From positions 27,906-91,905 of the forward strand of contig CAYTER010000002.1 of the NCBI GenBank assembly GCA_964436815.1: a DNA stretch of 64,000 nt, in the 5' to 3' direction. The notes below the pieces were generated by a model. The model did not search any database. It saw nothing but the letters and a program-made list of their open reading frames with translations, and was not told where the DNA came from. Source of the stretch: UBA993 sp964436815 (GTDB lineage Bacteria; Bacillota; Dethiobacteria; DTU022). Both the position numbers and the translations under genes were made by a program. How positions within the stretch are numbered: the stretch's first letter is position 1; the number at the start of each line of letters is the position of its first letter. This document shows positions 8,122-16,601 of the stretch, piece by piece.

Positions 8122-8957
8122 CAGCGACCCTCCATTTCCTTCAGCAGCAGCGCCAAATCCTGCTCGAAGAGGGCTCTGCGGTAGGCCGCAGAACCGCGAT
8201 CATCATCATTAATTTTGCCAGGCAGGTTTTCAGGGATTAACCGGGCTAAATCCTCTGGCCGCCCTTCATACTCACTGATCACCCGTTCCAGTTCTTCGCT
8301 GCGAAAAGCAAAAGAGCAAAGCCCTGATACAGCGATTTTAAGTCTTCCCTGATCCCTGACCGAAACCAGGTGATAAAGAGGATAATCAACCGGGCCGTGT
8401 TTCTCACGGCGCCTGGTCCAGTAAGGCAGGTCAAGCTTTTCCACCGCTACTCTAAACTGCAGCAAGATCTCGCCTTTCCCGAGTTTCAAGCGTTTATCAA
8501 AAAGGTTTGATATTTTCTCTGTTCGCTGACCGTCTGGTCCAATCACCAAGAGCTCGGCATCGGCCAGCAGAAAGGGCAGCACCGCTTCACGGTAAGGCAG
8601 CCGGCCGCAAATATTTCCTCCCAGGGTCAGACGGTTACGAACAGTGTGATCGGCAATCCTGCAGACCGCTGCCGACAGCAACGGATATTGCTGATCCTCG
8701 GCAATCCTGTTCAAGACCAGGTTGGCCCCAACCAACAGCTGCCCGTCTTTTCTCTCAAAAAGCAGTGTTTCACTGATCTGTTTCAAGTCGATCAGCGCTT
8801 TTGTTTCAACCTTCTGCTGGCGGCAAAAAGTGATAATTTCCGTTCCACCGGCATAGTAGAGAGGTTTTTTCTGCTCAGCTTTTAATTTCTGAAAATACTC
8901 GACCGCTTCAACTGCTGTCTGCGGAAGATAGTAGTCGAAATCAAAGGGTATCATCAT
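8121..8957 (-). CDS. Molybdenum hydroxylase FAD-binding subunit (CoxM/XdhB type)
   Basis: The 278-aa middle subunit carries FAD. Family features are the start FDFDYYLPQTAVEAV, the FAD-binding segment YYAGGTEII, the stretch DHTVRNRLTLGGNICGRLPYREAVLPFL, and the C-terminal CO_deh_flav_C region. An open frame continues upstream to 9191, but the extra 78 residues resemble no part of the family and overlap the large subunit. ATG 8957, behind GGAAGGGGGG, gives the normal length and was chosen. This leaves a 17-base overlap with the large-subunit gene and a one-base TGATG overlap with the small subunit, which indicates tight translational coupling. Confidence 0.93.
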   Translation of the reverse strand: MMIPFDFDYYLPQTAVEAVEYFQKLKAEQKKPLYYAGGTEIITFCRQQKVETKALIDLKQISETLLFERKDGQLLVGANLVLNRIAEDQQYPLLSAAVCRIADHTVRNRLTLGGNICGRLPYREAVLPFLLADAELLVIGPDGQRTEKISNLFDKRLKLGKGEILLQFRVAVEKLDLPYWTRRREKHGPVDYPLYHLVSVRDQGRLKIAVSGLCSFAFRSEELERVISEYEGRPEDLARLIPENLPGKINDDDRGSAAYRRALFEQDLALLLKEMEGR

Positions 8958-11280
8958 TAGCCCCCCTTCCAGCTTCCCAGATACTCTGTGGAGTAAGCGG
9001 GAGGCGATTGAGCTGCCGTCCGAGAGCCCTGGAAAGCGCCCCGGCCAAAGCGCCGGGCATTCCCAGCACACCCTGTTCGCCCAGGCCCCTGGCGCCAAAT
9101 GGGCCGTCCCTCTGGGGTGATTCAACAAATTCAACCATGTAGCGCGGCTCTTCCCCATAACGCATGATTTTGTACCCGCGCAGGTCATCATTATTTACTC
9201 TGCCCTGACTGTTGAGATTGAATCCTTCCCACCCGGCGAATCCGAGGCCCATTGACATCCCTCCGACAATCTGGCCGTGGGCCAGAAAGGGATTAATGAC
9301 CTTACCCACATCCATGGCGCAGACCGCCTTTGTAACCTTATATGTCCCATCAGCGGGGTTCAGCTCAACCTCAATACCCTGGGCACCCATCGTCCATTCC
9401 AGGGCCGGGTGTCCAGCGCCAGTTTCCGGATCAATGGCCGTTAACCGGCGTGAAATATAGCGGCCAACGCCGATCACCTGTCCCTCAATAGCGTTGCCTT
9501 CGGGATAGACATAACCGAGGGCTACTTCAGCCAGGGGCAGACCGATTTCCGGTTCATCAGCCAGGTAGACTCTTCCGCCTGATACCTTCAAATCCTCCGG
9601 CGGACAGCGCAGGACAATCGCCGCTGTCCTGCAGAGCTGACGGATAGCATCATCGGCTGCTTCAAGCAAAGCCCGGCCGATCATAAACAGACTGCGACTG
9701 GCCGCTGTTGCCCAGTCATGCGGCGCGACGCGGGTATTAACTTCACTGACAATGTGCACCTGGTCGGGGCTGATGCCCAGTTTTTCCGCAAGAACCTGGG
9801 CCAGGGCGGTTTTTATACCCTGCCCGATCTCAATAACCCCACAGTGCAGATTAACGGTTCCATCTTCATTAAAAGTCAGAATCGCCCCGCCGTCGGCATT
9901 TGTGGGCATTGCCGGCGCTTTCCAGAAACAGCTGACACTTTTTCCGCTCACCCGGCCGTCCGAAAGCTCAGCGCGTTGTCCATTCTGCCAATCCAGCATA
10001 ACCCCAACCCGTTTTAAGCATTCCCTGAGATCACCGGTGTTCGCGTCCATCACGCTCTGGGTTGGTGTAGCATCGCCGGTCTTGATTGCATTTATTATTC
10101 TGAACTCAAGTGGATCATAACCGGCTTTTTCACTAAGCAGATCTACAGCCCGCTCCATGGCAAAAGCCAGCTCTATATGCCCGAAACCCCTGTAAGCGGT
10201 GGCAAAGGGATGGTTGGTATAAACACAAAGGGAATCACACCAGATGTTCGGAATCAAGTAGGGCCCGGTGCAGGCTATCGCAGCAGCCCGGCTGATGTTT
10301 ACCGCATAATCGGCATAAGCGCCGCTGTCAAAGCAAAAATAGATCTCAGCAGCCTGCAGTTTTCCATCCTGCGTGCAGCCCAGCTTGATTTTAGCCTCAA
10401 GTCCGGTCCGTCCCGGTGAGGAGACAAGATCATTTTCACGGCTGTTCACCAGCCTGACCGGTCGCCCGCCAACAGCTTTTGTCAGCAGGTAGGCCAGTCC
10501 TTCTAACTGAATTCCGGCTTTTCCTCCAAAACCGCCGCCAAGAGGACCGGTAATCACCGTAATTTTACCGGGAGGCAGGTTAAAAGCTGTCGCCAGTAAA
10601 CTGCGCACTACAAAAGGAGCCTGGGTGGTGGAGTGGATCACTACCTGTCCGTCCTCAAGAATTTCTGCGGTTGACGCCCTGGTTTCCATAGCAACATGAT
10701 CGCCGGGAGGAAAACTGAAGAAACCGGAAACCACAAAATCGCAGTTCTTAAAACCCTGCTCTGTGTTACCTTTGCGAATTTTAGTCCTGTTGGCAATATT
10801 ACTTCCCGGTTCGGGGAAAATCGCCGGTATGTGGCTGTAAGCAGCCATCTCTTCATGCAAAATCGGGGCTCCTTCGGCCAATGCCGCACCGGGAGAGTCA
10901 ACAACCGGGAGGGGTTCATATTCTACGGTAATCAAAGGCAGGGCCGCAATCGCTTCGGCTTCACTGTCTGCAACAACAGCGGCAACCGGCTCACCGTAAT
11001 GGCGAACCTTACCACGGGCCAGCGGCGGTTTATCACCGAGATAAATTCCGATATTACCGGGTATATCGGCACCGGTCAGTATAGCGCGGACGCCTGATGA
11101 TTTGAGAGCCGCCGATACATCAACCTTGATGATCCTGGCATGGGCATGAGGGCTTACTTTTATAACCGCATGAAGAAATTCCGGTGACAAGTGATCGTTT
11201 AAGTAGCGTAATTTGCCGCGAACCTTATCCGGACCGTCTTTACGCGGAACCGATACTCCAACATACTGTTCTTCAGCCAT
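8941..11280 (-). CDS. Molybdenum hydroxylase large (molybdopterin-cytosine-dinucleotide) subunit, xanthine-dehydrogenase family
   Basis: This 779-aa catalytic subunit would hydroxylate an N-heterocycle or aldehyde using water. The N-terminal a/b-hammerhead domain covers about residues 18-130. The cofactor-binding region includes GGGFGGK (248-254) and AYRGFGHIE. The catalytic glutamate lies near the C-terminus in GARGLGEQG. The CO dehydrogenase loop AYRCSFR is absent (AYRGFG here), so CO oxidation is unlikely; purine, nicotinate or aldehyde-type substrates are more likely. It starts at ATG 11280 behind GGAGGG and is the first gene of a large-FAD-small-DUF2284 operon. No XdhC/CoxF-type maturation protein is nearby, so cofactor insertion must rely on genes elsewhere. 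The exact substrate cannot be read from the sequence. Confidence 0.9.
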   Translation of the reverse strand: MAEEQYVGVSVPRKDGPDKVRGKLRYLNDHLSPEFLHAVIKVSPHAHARIIKVDVSAALKSSGVRAILTGADIPGNIGIYLGDKPPLARGKVRHYGEPVAAVVADSEAEAIAALPLITVEYEPLPVVDSPGAALAEGAPILHEEMAAYSHIPAIFPEPGSNIANRTKIRKGNTEQGFKNCDFVVSGFFSFPPGDHVAMETRASTAEILEDGQVVIHSTTQAPFVVRSLLATAFNLPPGKITVITGPLGGGFGGKAGIQLEGLAYLLTKAVGGRPVRLVNSRENDLVSSPGRTGLEAKIKLGCTQDGKLQAAEIYFCFDSGAYADYAVNISRAAAIACTGPYLIPNIWCDSLCVYTNHPFATAYRGFGHIELAFAMERAVDLLSEKAGYDPLEFRIINAIKTGDATPTQSVMDANTGDLRECLKRVGVMLDWQNGQRAELSDGRVSGKSVSCFWKAPAMPTNADGGAILTFNEDGTVNLHCGVIEIGQGIKTALAQVLAEKLGISPDQVHIVSEVNTRVAPHDWATAASRSLFMIGRALLEAADDAIRQLCRTAAIVLRCPPEDLKVSGGRVYLADEPEIGLPLAEVALGYVYPEGNAIEGQVIGVGRYISRRLTAIDPETGAGHPALEWTMGAQGIEVELNPADGTYKVTKAVCAMDVGKVINPFLAHGQIVGGMSMGLGFAGWEGFNLNSQGRVNNDDLRGYKIMRYGEEPRYMVEFVESPQRDGPFGARGLGEQGVLGMPGALAGALSRALGRQLNRLPLTPQSIWEAGRGANDDTL

Positions 11281-11357
11281 ATTGATCCCTCCACCATTTC
11301 AGTATTCAATGTCTACTTTTCGAAATGATTCGACAAAAGCAGGCCTATTCCTTCCTA

Positions 11358-12200
11358 TTAATCCGGTTGGTGATTGATCAGTAATTCAACCAGTTCAGTT
11401 ACATTAACAGCCAGCCCTTTAACTTCTTCCGGATCCCTGGTGCGCAGGGTTGCAAAGATAATTGCGCCAACCTCACCTTTTAAATTCATAACCGGGCTGC
11501 CGCTGCTTCCCGGGTAAATCATGGCCTCGATTACAAGATAAGGGGTTTCCCGCCACCCGGCCTGCATGTACCCGGTTACTTTTCCCCTGTTGGCAATACG
11601 GGCAAACTGCAGGGGATTACCGATGATTAACACTTCTTCCCCCGGAACAAAAGAGTATTCCGCCAGCGGCAACACCGGCAGGTTATCGCCCTCAATGACC
11701 ACTAAAGCCAAATCAACATCTTCTGACATCAGCCAATTACCGGCGATATAAAATCCGCGATCCGGAAATGAAACCCTGACCAGTGCCGCATCTTCCACCA
11801 AATGGCGGTTGGTCACAATCAGTCCTTTTTCGCTGATATTAAAACCGCTGCCCCGCAAACTGCCATCGGCCGAGCCGGCCTTATTCTCAACAAAAACCTG
11901 AACGACCGCTTCTTTCGCCTGATCTACGACCGGGTTGGATGAAAGCAACCATGATTCGCGCAGAAAACTGTACGCCGGTCCGGTAAAAACCGACAACCAG
12001 CGGCCGGTAACCGTAAAGAAAAAAACCAGGGCCAGCAGGAGGGCAACCACCCTGACTGCCAGACCGATAATTTTCGATCTCTCCTTTTCAGGGGGGCGGT
12101 CAGCCTGCCGACCTGCATATTTGCGGTTCAGTTCGGCGATCAGTTCGCGATCTTCAGTGTTATTATTCCCGAGGTCGAAGGCTGTCACCTTCCCTGCCAT
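11358..12200 (-). CDS. Membrane-anchored trypsin-like serine protease (HtrA-like, no PDZ domain)
   Basis: Taking ATG 12200 as start gives 280 aa: a charged cytosolic N-terminus of about 43 residues, one membrane segment (about 44-66) and an extracellular chymotrypsin-fold domain. The triad is visible as H133 in TNRHLVED, D163 in EDVDLALVV and S233 in GSSGSPV. No PDZ domain follows, so it is shorter than DegP/HtrA. An in-frame TTG at 12236 would add 12 residues; neither start has a good ribosome site, so the start is uncertain. It is divergent from a small conserved-looking gene at 12268. A role in envelope protein quality control or signalling is inferred from family and topology. Confidence 0.85.
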   Translation of the reverse strand: MAGKVTAFDLGNNNTEDRELIAELNRKYAGRQADRPPEKERSKIIGLAVRVVALLLALVFFFTVTGRWLSVFTGPAYSFLRESWLLSSNPVVDQAKEAVVQVFVENKAGSADGSLRGSGFNISEKGLIVTNRHLVEDAALVRVSFPDRGFYIAGNWLMSEDVDLALVVIEGDNLPVLPLAEYSFVPGEEVLIIGNPLQFARIANRGKVTGYMQAGWRETPYLVIEAMIYPGSSGSPVMNLKGEVGAIIFATLRTRDPEEVKGLAVNVTELVELLINHQPD

Positions 12201-12267
12201 TGTTATTATGAGTCCGGGCTGATAAACTAATAGCAATCAATTTATTTATTTTTCATCCTTAGAAAGG

Positions 12268-12534
12268 ATGGACAGATCGATCGATATGACTAGAAAACCA
12301 CCAGTCTTATCAAAATCCAGGGAAGAAAAAATACTGAAAAAAAAGGTTCACCGGGCTCTTTTTGAAGCACGCAAAGCCCTCTATAGCAATGACGAAGAAG
12401 AAGCCCGCCGGATAGTCCGTAAAGTAGTCGAAGAATCAGCTTCCCTGGCCTACCAGGTTAATCTTGAAGGCGGGTTCAACTGGGTTATCGAGATTCTGAA
12501 ACCGCTCGATGAGCTCTTTTTACCGGATGAATAG
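12268..12534 (+). CDS. Small charged helical protein of unknown function (88 aa or 82 aa)
   Basis: The product is highly charged and predicted helical (for example EEKILKKKVHRALFEARKAL and EEARRIVRKVVEESASLA), with a less charged C-terminal part (GGFNWVIEILKPLDELF). There is no signal peptide, membrane segment or metal motif, and no family was recognised. AGAAAGG lies immediately in front of ATG 12268, too close for efficient initiation, so the in-frame ATG 12286 is an alternative. It sits alone between the divergent protease gene and the convergent Yip1 gene. Codon use and composition look genuine, so I keep it as a real gene without a function. Confidence 0.6.
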   Translation: MDRSIDMTRKPPVLSKSREEKILKKKVHRALFEARKALYSNDEEEARRIVRKVVEESASLAYQVNLEGGFNWVIEILKPLDELFLPDE

Positions 12535-12547
12535 ATCCCCAAGAGCC

Positions 12548-13147
12548 TTAAAACGACAAATAAGCAAATACTATGGCTACCGCTACGAGCACAGGAATTC
12601 CGACCAGGATGACCAGGTGCAGGACATATACCCCGATACTGGCTCCGGTTGAAAGATTATGGCTTTCCCGCACAGCAATCACCTGCAGCACCAAGACCCA
12701 GATCGACAGACCAAAGCTAATCAGGCTGGTGATAATATTGCCGACTGTTCCAAAAAATCCACTTAATAAAGTAACCGGCACCCCGATGATCAAGGGGAAA
12801 TTAGCAAATGCATAGGCTGAGAAAAGGTTCCAGAAGCCCCCGCTTCCTTTAAAGAGGCGGGCGAAAAGATGAAGCACGCCCGTAATGATAAAAATCGAGA
12901 TTATGCCAATAAGCAGCGAAGCGGCAATAATCACCGAGACCGGTATATTAAGATTAGCTTCAAGCATCAAAGCCTGAAAAGCCTGATAGGATTGTTCATT
13001 AAAAATTGATGCCAGGACTCCCAGCATCGTCACTCCTAAGTAAATGAGGAAAGCAGCATTGGCCGGCTTCTCCCGCGCAATTTCATTTAAGGTTTGAACC
13101 GGCCTGGTGAGCGTCCCATACAGCCAGTTAACAACCTGATCAATCAT
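12548..13147 (-). CDS. Yip1-domain integral membrane protein
   Basis: The 199-aa protein begins with an amphipathic stretch containing the Yip1-typical pattern of a conserved aromatic and PVQTLNEIAREKP, followed by five hydrophobic segments up to the C-terminus. This matches the bacterial Yip1 family (PF04893), whose function in bacteria is unknown. It lies 60 bases downstream of sppA on the same strand with GGAGGCGG in front of its ATG, so the two are probably cotranscribed. A role in membrane organisation is speculative. Confidence 0.8.
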   Translation of the reverse strand: MIDQVVNWLYGTLTRPVQTLNEIAREKPANAAFLIYLGVTMLGVLASIFNEQSYQAFQALMLEANLNIPVSVIIAASLLIGIISIFIITGVLHLFARLFKGSGGFWNLFSAYAFANFPLIIGVPVTLLSGFFGTVGNIITSLISFGLSIWVLVLQVIAVRESHNLSTGASIGVYVLHLVILVGIPVLVAVAIVFAYLSF

Positions 13148-13207
13148 GAGTTACCGCCTCCTTCGGTTTTTATTCTCTAGCTTTGTATAAGTAGGATTAA
13201 TAAGCAT

Positions 13208-14140
13208 TTACCTGATTTGATAACGTATTTCAGGAACAAATCCATCGCGCAGGGTCTCAAGCAACAGAAGATCTGACCCCAAAATATTCTTTTCAAATGC
13301 AGCCAGTACCCGGTAGCCGATATCAAAGAGCTGGCTGAAAGCTGAAGGTTGAGGAAACTCGTAGCGAACCGGGTTTTCAAGGTTATTTAATTCAGCCAGA
13401 TAATCGATGGCCTCTTCGATTCCGCCCAGGCGGTCTACCAATCCGAGTTCTAAAGCCTGCGTTCCGAGATAGAGCTGCCCGGTAGCCAACTCCCGGACCA
13501 CTGCCGGATCCATCCCCCGGTCAGTCGCGACATCCGTAATAAATTGTGCATAGGCTTCATCGGATATAGCTTGCATGATTGAACGCTCTTCTTCTGTCAG
13601 CGCGCGGCTGAACATATCCTTAAATTCCCCGGATTTTATCGTTTCAACTTCTAGGCCCAGCTTTTCGTAGAGCCCTTCTGTATTGATCAGGGTGCTAATC
13701 ACGCCAATTGAACCGGTCAGGGTACCGGGTTGGGCTACTATGCCCTGGGCAGGAGCAGAAATGTAGTAACCACCCGAAGCAGCCATATCAGCCATGGAGA
13801 CTACGATCGGTTTGCCGAAATTCCTGATCAGCGCGGCAATTTCCTGTGAAGCGGCGATTGAGCCTCCCGGGCTTTCCACTCTCAGAACCACACCTTTTAT
13901 CTGCGCATCAGCTTCCGCTTTATCTAACTGTCTCTGAACATAGCCGGGGGTAATCCCTCCAGCCAGGAATCCTCCTGCTGCTTCCTGGATAGCCCCGGTC
14001 AGGGAGATTACCACCACTTTATTCTGATCGGAGCGGATTAAACTGCGCCCCTGGTCGGAGGTGCCGAGGAACGGGACGACAACCACAGTGATCAAAGCCA
14101 AAATTACCAAAGTTAAAATTACGAACTTCTTCGTTCTCAT
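13208..14140 (-). CDS. sppA: Signal peptide peptidase SppA (36K type)
   Basis: This 310-aa membrane-anchored protease degrades leftover signal peptides. A hydrophobic N-terminal anchor covers about residues 8-25. The Ser-Lys dyad of the short bacterial SppA is present: S122 in MAASGGYYISAP and K174 in SGEFKDMF, 52 residues apart as in B. subtilis SppA (S147/K199). LTGSIGVIS is the conserved stretch between them. The length fits the single-domain Gram-positive type rather than the tandem 67-kDa form. It is followed by the Yip1 gene. Confidence 0.93.
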   Translation of the reverse strand: MRTKKFVILTLVILALITVVVVPFLGTSDQGRSLIRSDQNKVVVISLTGAIQEAAGGFLAGGITPGYVQRQLDKAEADAQIKGVVLRVESPGGSIAASQEIAALIRNFGKPIVVSMADMAASGGYYISAPAQGIVAQPGTLTGSIGVISTLINTEGLYEKLGLEVETIKSGEFKDMFSRALTEEERSIMQAISDEAYAQFITDVATDRGMDPAVVRELATGQLYLGTQALELGLVDRLGGIEEAIDYLAELNNLENPVRYEFPQPSAFSQLFDIGYRVLAAFEKNILGSDLLLLETLRDGFVPEIRYQIR

Positions 14141-14234
14141 AACCGACCACCCTTAAATAAATTGTTGCCTTTTATTTTGACAGGCAGGACTAAGTTTCCT
14201 CTATTCTTAGCAAGTATGAAGTTACCGGATATGG

Positions 14235-14285
14235 TTGTATCCACTTTAAGACTATGATAAAATAAATATAACCTTTATGGTTATA
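14235..14285 (+). promoter_or_regulatory. Promoter and perfect inverted repeat upstream of the cupin-flavodiiron operon
   Basis: TTGTAT (14235-14240) and TAAAAT (14258-14263) are 17 bases apart. Immediately downstream, TATAACC-TTTAT-GGTTATA (14267-14285) is a perfect 7-bp inverted repeat that would cover the transcription start, a typical repressor operator position. It could be bound by a nitric-oxide-, oxygen- or redox-sensing repressor; the regulator is not identifiable. Confidence 0.6.
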
Positions 14286-14318
14286 AATAAAACCCAAGCT
14301 AAAGGAGTTGCCGTTGAT

Positions 14319-14639
14319 ATGAAAGAGTTTTTAGCAGAGACGTTGAAGATGAAGGATCTTGCCGCTTACCAGGATGGCGCCGTAGTGAGTAAGGAAGTTC
14401 TCAAAAAAGATACGGGCACTGTTACCATTTTTTCTTTTGACCAGGGTCAGGGATTAAGCGAACATACCGCCCCTTTTGATGCAATGGTCATTGTGTTGGA
14501 TGGCGAAGCAGAAATTATTATATCCGGGAAGGCACACCAGGTCAGGGAAGGCGAAATGATCATCATGCCCGCTCACGAACCTCACGCTTTGAAAGCAAAT
14601 AAACGGTTTAAAATGATGCTGGTTATGATTCGTTCATGA
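14319..14639 (+). CDS. Single-domain cupin protein
   Basis: With ATG 14319 as the start, behind AAAGGAG, the protein is 106 aa; the open frame to 14277 begins inside the operator and is unlikely to be translated. The cupin barrel is evident: a first motif region containing EHTAPFDAMVIVLDGEAEI and a second with MPAHEPHALKA. One histidine in motif 1 and two in motif 2 could bind a metal. It is followed after 45 bases by a flavodiiron protein on the same strand, so it probably belongs to an oxidative or nitrosative stress operon. The ligand and reaction are unknown. Confidence 0.85.
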   Translation: MKEFLAETLKMKDLAAYQDGAVVSKEVLKKDTGTVTIFSFDQGQGLSEHTAPFDAMVIVLDGEAEIIISGKAHQVREGEMIIMPAHEPHALKANKRFKMMLVMIRS

Positions 14640-14684
14640 TATAGTTAAGACAATAACAAGTTGCGCAAACCGGAGGTGTTAAAA

Positions 14685-15884
14685 TTGTCTTTTAAAGTGA
14701 ACGATAATGTGACCTGGGTGGGAAAAGTTGACTGGGAACTGCGAAAATTTCACGGTGACGAACTGAGCACTCATCGCGGCAGTACATACAATTCCTACCT
14801 GATCAGGGGCCCTGAGAAAACGGTCCTGGTTGATACTGTCTGGGGGCCGTTTGCCAAAGAATTTGTTAAGAGCCTGAAAAAAGAAATTGACCTGAAGAAG
14901 ATTGATTACATTGTTGCCAATCACGCTGAAACCGATCACAGCGGCGCCCTGCCGGAACTGCTGCGCGAAATACCAGGCACGCCTGTCTATTGCAGCAACG
15001 CAGGGGTTAAATCTTTGCGTGGACATTACCATGAAGACTGGAATTTTAAGCCGGTTAAAACCGGTGATCAGATCGACCTCGGAGGTGGCAAAGCCCTGGT
15101 ATTCGTTGAGGCAAAGATGCTGCACTGGCCGGACAGCATGTTTTGCTACCTGACGGGCGACAGCATCCTCTTTCCCAATGATGCTTTCGGACAGCATTAT
15201 GCTTCCGAGTATATGTACAATGATCTGGTAGATCAAAGTGAACTTTATGGTGAGGCAATTAAGTACTATGCCAATATCCTGACACCCTTCAGCCCGCTGG
15301 TAACCGCCAAGATTAAAGAAGTAGTGGGTATGAATCTGCCGGTCACCATGATCTGCCCCAGCCATGGAGTAATCTGGCGCGACAACCCGTTACAGATCGT
15401 TAACAAGTACCTGGAGTGGGCTGACAATTACCAGGAAAACCAGGTAACCGTTATTTATGACACTATGTGGGATGGAACAAGGCGGGCTGCGGAAGCGATC
15501 GTAGCCGGGTTGAAAACAGCTGGCGGGGATCTGAATATTAAACTCTACAATGCCGCCCGTTCCGATATAAACGATGTAATTACGGAAATTTTTAAATCGA
15601 AGCTGATCATCATCGGATCGCCCACTATAAACAAAGGAATTCTGCATTCCATTGCTGCTTTGATGGAAATTTTGAAAGGCCTGAAATTTCAGCAGAAAAA
15701 AGCCGCTGCTTTCGGCTGTTACGGCTGGAGCGGCGAATCAGTTGATGTAATCAATAAACTGTTTACGGAAGCAGGATTTGAGCTGGTTGAGAGTAATGGG
15801 CTTAAAATGCTCTGGAATCCTGACGAGCAAGCAGTAGAAGCGGCTAAAGCCTTCGGCCGTGAACTGGCAAATGCGCTAAAATAA
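14685..15884 (+). CDS. fprA: Flavodiiron protein (A-type flavoprotein, O2/NO reductase)
   Basis: The protein reduces O2 to water or NO to N2O in anaerobes. The start is TTG 14685, with GGAGGTG spaced 6-7 bases upstream, giving 399 aa, the normal class A length. The N-terminal metallo-beta-lactamase domain carries the diiron ligand motif H80-x-E82-x-D84-H85 (HAETDH), with further ligands in MLHWPDSM, TGDSILFPNDAF and CPSHGVIW. The C-terminal flavodoxin domain (about 255-399) begins at VIYDTMWDGTRRAA. No rubredoxin or flavin reductase domain is fused. It is the second gene after the cupin and ends before a hairpin shared with the convergent tetR. Confidence 0.95.
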   Translation: MSFKVNDNVTWVGKVDWELRKFHGDELSTHRGSTYNSYLIRGPEKTVLVDTVWGPFAKEFVKSLKKEIDLKKIDYIVANHAETDHSGALPELLREIPGTPVYCSNAGVKSLRGHYHEDWNFKPVKTGDQIDLGGGKALVFVEAKMLHWPDSMFCYLTGDSILFPNDAFGQHYASEYMYNDLVDQSELYGEAIKYYANILTPFSPLVTAKIKEVVGMNLPVTMICPSHGVIWRDNPLQIVNKYLEWADNYQENQVTVIYDTMWDGTRRAAEAIVAGLKTAGGDLNIKLYNAARSDINDVITEIFKSKLIIIGSPTINKGILHSIAALMEILKGLKFQQKKAAAFGCYGWSGESVDVINKLFTEAGFELVESNGLKMLWNPDEQAVEAAKAFGRELANALK

Positions 15885-15903
15885 AGGAATCATGGAGCGT
15901 GAC

Positions 15904-15932
15904 GGGGGGATGGGTGCTTACCACATCCCCCC
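15904..15932. terminator. Hairpin between convergent fprA and tetR
   Basis: GGGGGGATG and CATCCCCCC form a 9-bp stem, continued by GGT/ACC around the loop GCTT with one bulged A. There is no U-run on either side, so it may be a transcription barrier rather than a classic intrinsic terminator. It sits exactly between the two convergent stop codons. Confidence 0.5.
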
Positions 15933-15933
15933 A

Positions 15934-16545
15934 TTACACTCCGATGCCGTCCCAGTAAAGATTAAGCAGTCCGGCAACCTGATTCTCGGTTAGTTCAAGG
16001 TTATCAATAATGACCATCCCGCCCATGACAACATAGGTCAGCGCCAGGAAAAGTCTCCCCGCCATTTCAACATCAATATCGGAGCGCACCTCATGGATAC
16101 TGATCCCTTCGCGGAGCAGGTTGACTACTTCATGGAGAAGCTCCTGGCGCCTGTCAATAACCCAACCCTGCAGCTCCTGGAAATTCAAAGGCCTCTCATT
16201 ATAGAGCAGGTGCAGCCTTTTGCGGTTGCCCTTTAAGAGATCAAGGTGAGCGCTGACAACATTATAGAGCGCATCCTTTACTGAATGCGGTTTGGCAAGG
16301 TATTCTCTGAAAGACTGCAGGTAAAAATCAGCACAGTAAGCAAAGCATTCCTTGAAAAGCTCTTCTTTACTGTCAAAGTACTCGTAGACAGTACCTTTGC
16401 CCACCCCGGCCTGTTCGGCAATCTCAACTACTGTGACCTGGTAAAAATCTTTTTCCAGAAATTTGTCGACCGCGGCAAGCAGTATCTGTTCTTTCTTGCT
16501 GTTTGCTTCCCGTTTATCGGTAAGATCTAAGCTCATCCCGGACAC
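15934..16545 (-). CDS. TetR/AcrR-family transcriptional regulator
   Basis: The 203-aa protein has an N-terminal TetR helix-turn-helix (about residues 17-63): KKEQILLAAVDKFLEKDFYQ, then VVEIAEQAGVGKGTVYEYFDSKEELF. The C-terminal ligand domain has no recognisable specificity. It lies 56 bases downstream of the RND transporter on the same strand, so pump and regulator are likely one transcript. An imperfect palindrome at 20608-20627 over the pump promoter is the natural operator candidate, which implies autoregulation. Its ligand is probably a pump substrate or membrane lipid; that is inference from the TetR-RND pairing. Confidence 0.93.
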   Translation of the reverse strand: MSGMSLDLTDKREANSKKEQILLAAVDKFLEKDFYQVTVVEIAEQAGVGKGTVYEYFDSKEELFKECFAYCADFYLQSFREYLAKPHSVKDALYNVVSAHLDLLKGNRKRLHLLYNERPLNFQELQGWVIDRRQELLHEVVNLLREGISIHEVRSDIDVEMAGRLFLALTYVVMGGMVIIDNLELTENQVAGLLNLYWDGIGV

Positions 16546-16601
16546 TCCCTCCTTTGCAGAATCTCATAAATCAGGCAATCCGCCACTTTAATTGATCAGG
16601 G

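Noticed and set aside
8958..9191. N-terminal extension of the molybdenum hydroxylase FAD subunit
   Set aside because: The extra 78 residues do not resemble the family, overlap the large-subunit gene, and a good ribosome site lies at the internal ATG 8957.
8941..11280. Aerobic-type CO dehydrogenase (CoxL)
   Set aside because: The active-site loop AYRCSFR is replaced by AYRGFG, so a xanthine dehydrogenase/aldehyde oxidase-type enzyme is the better reading.
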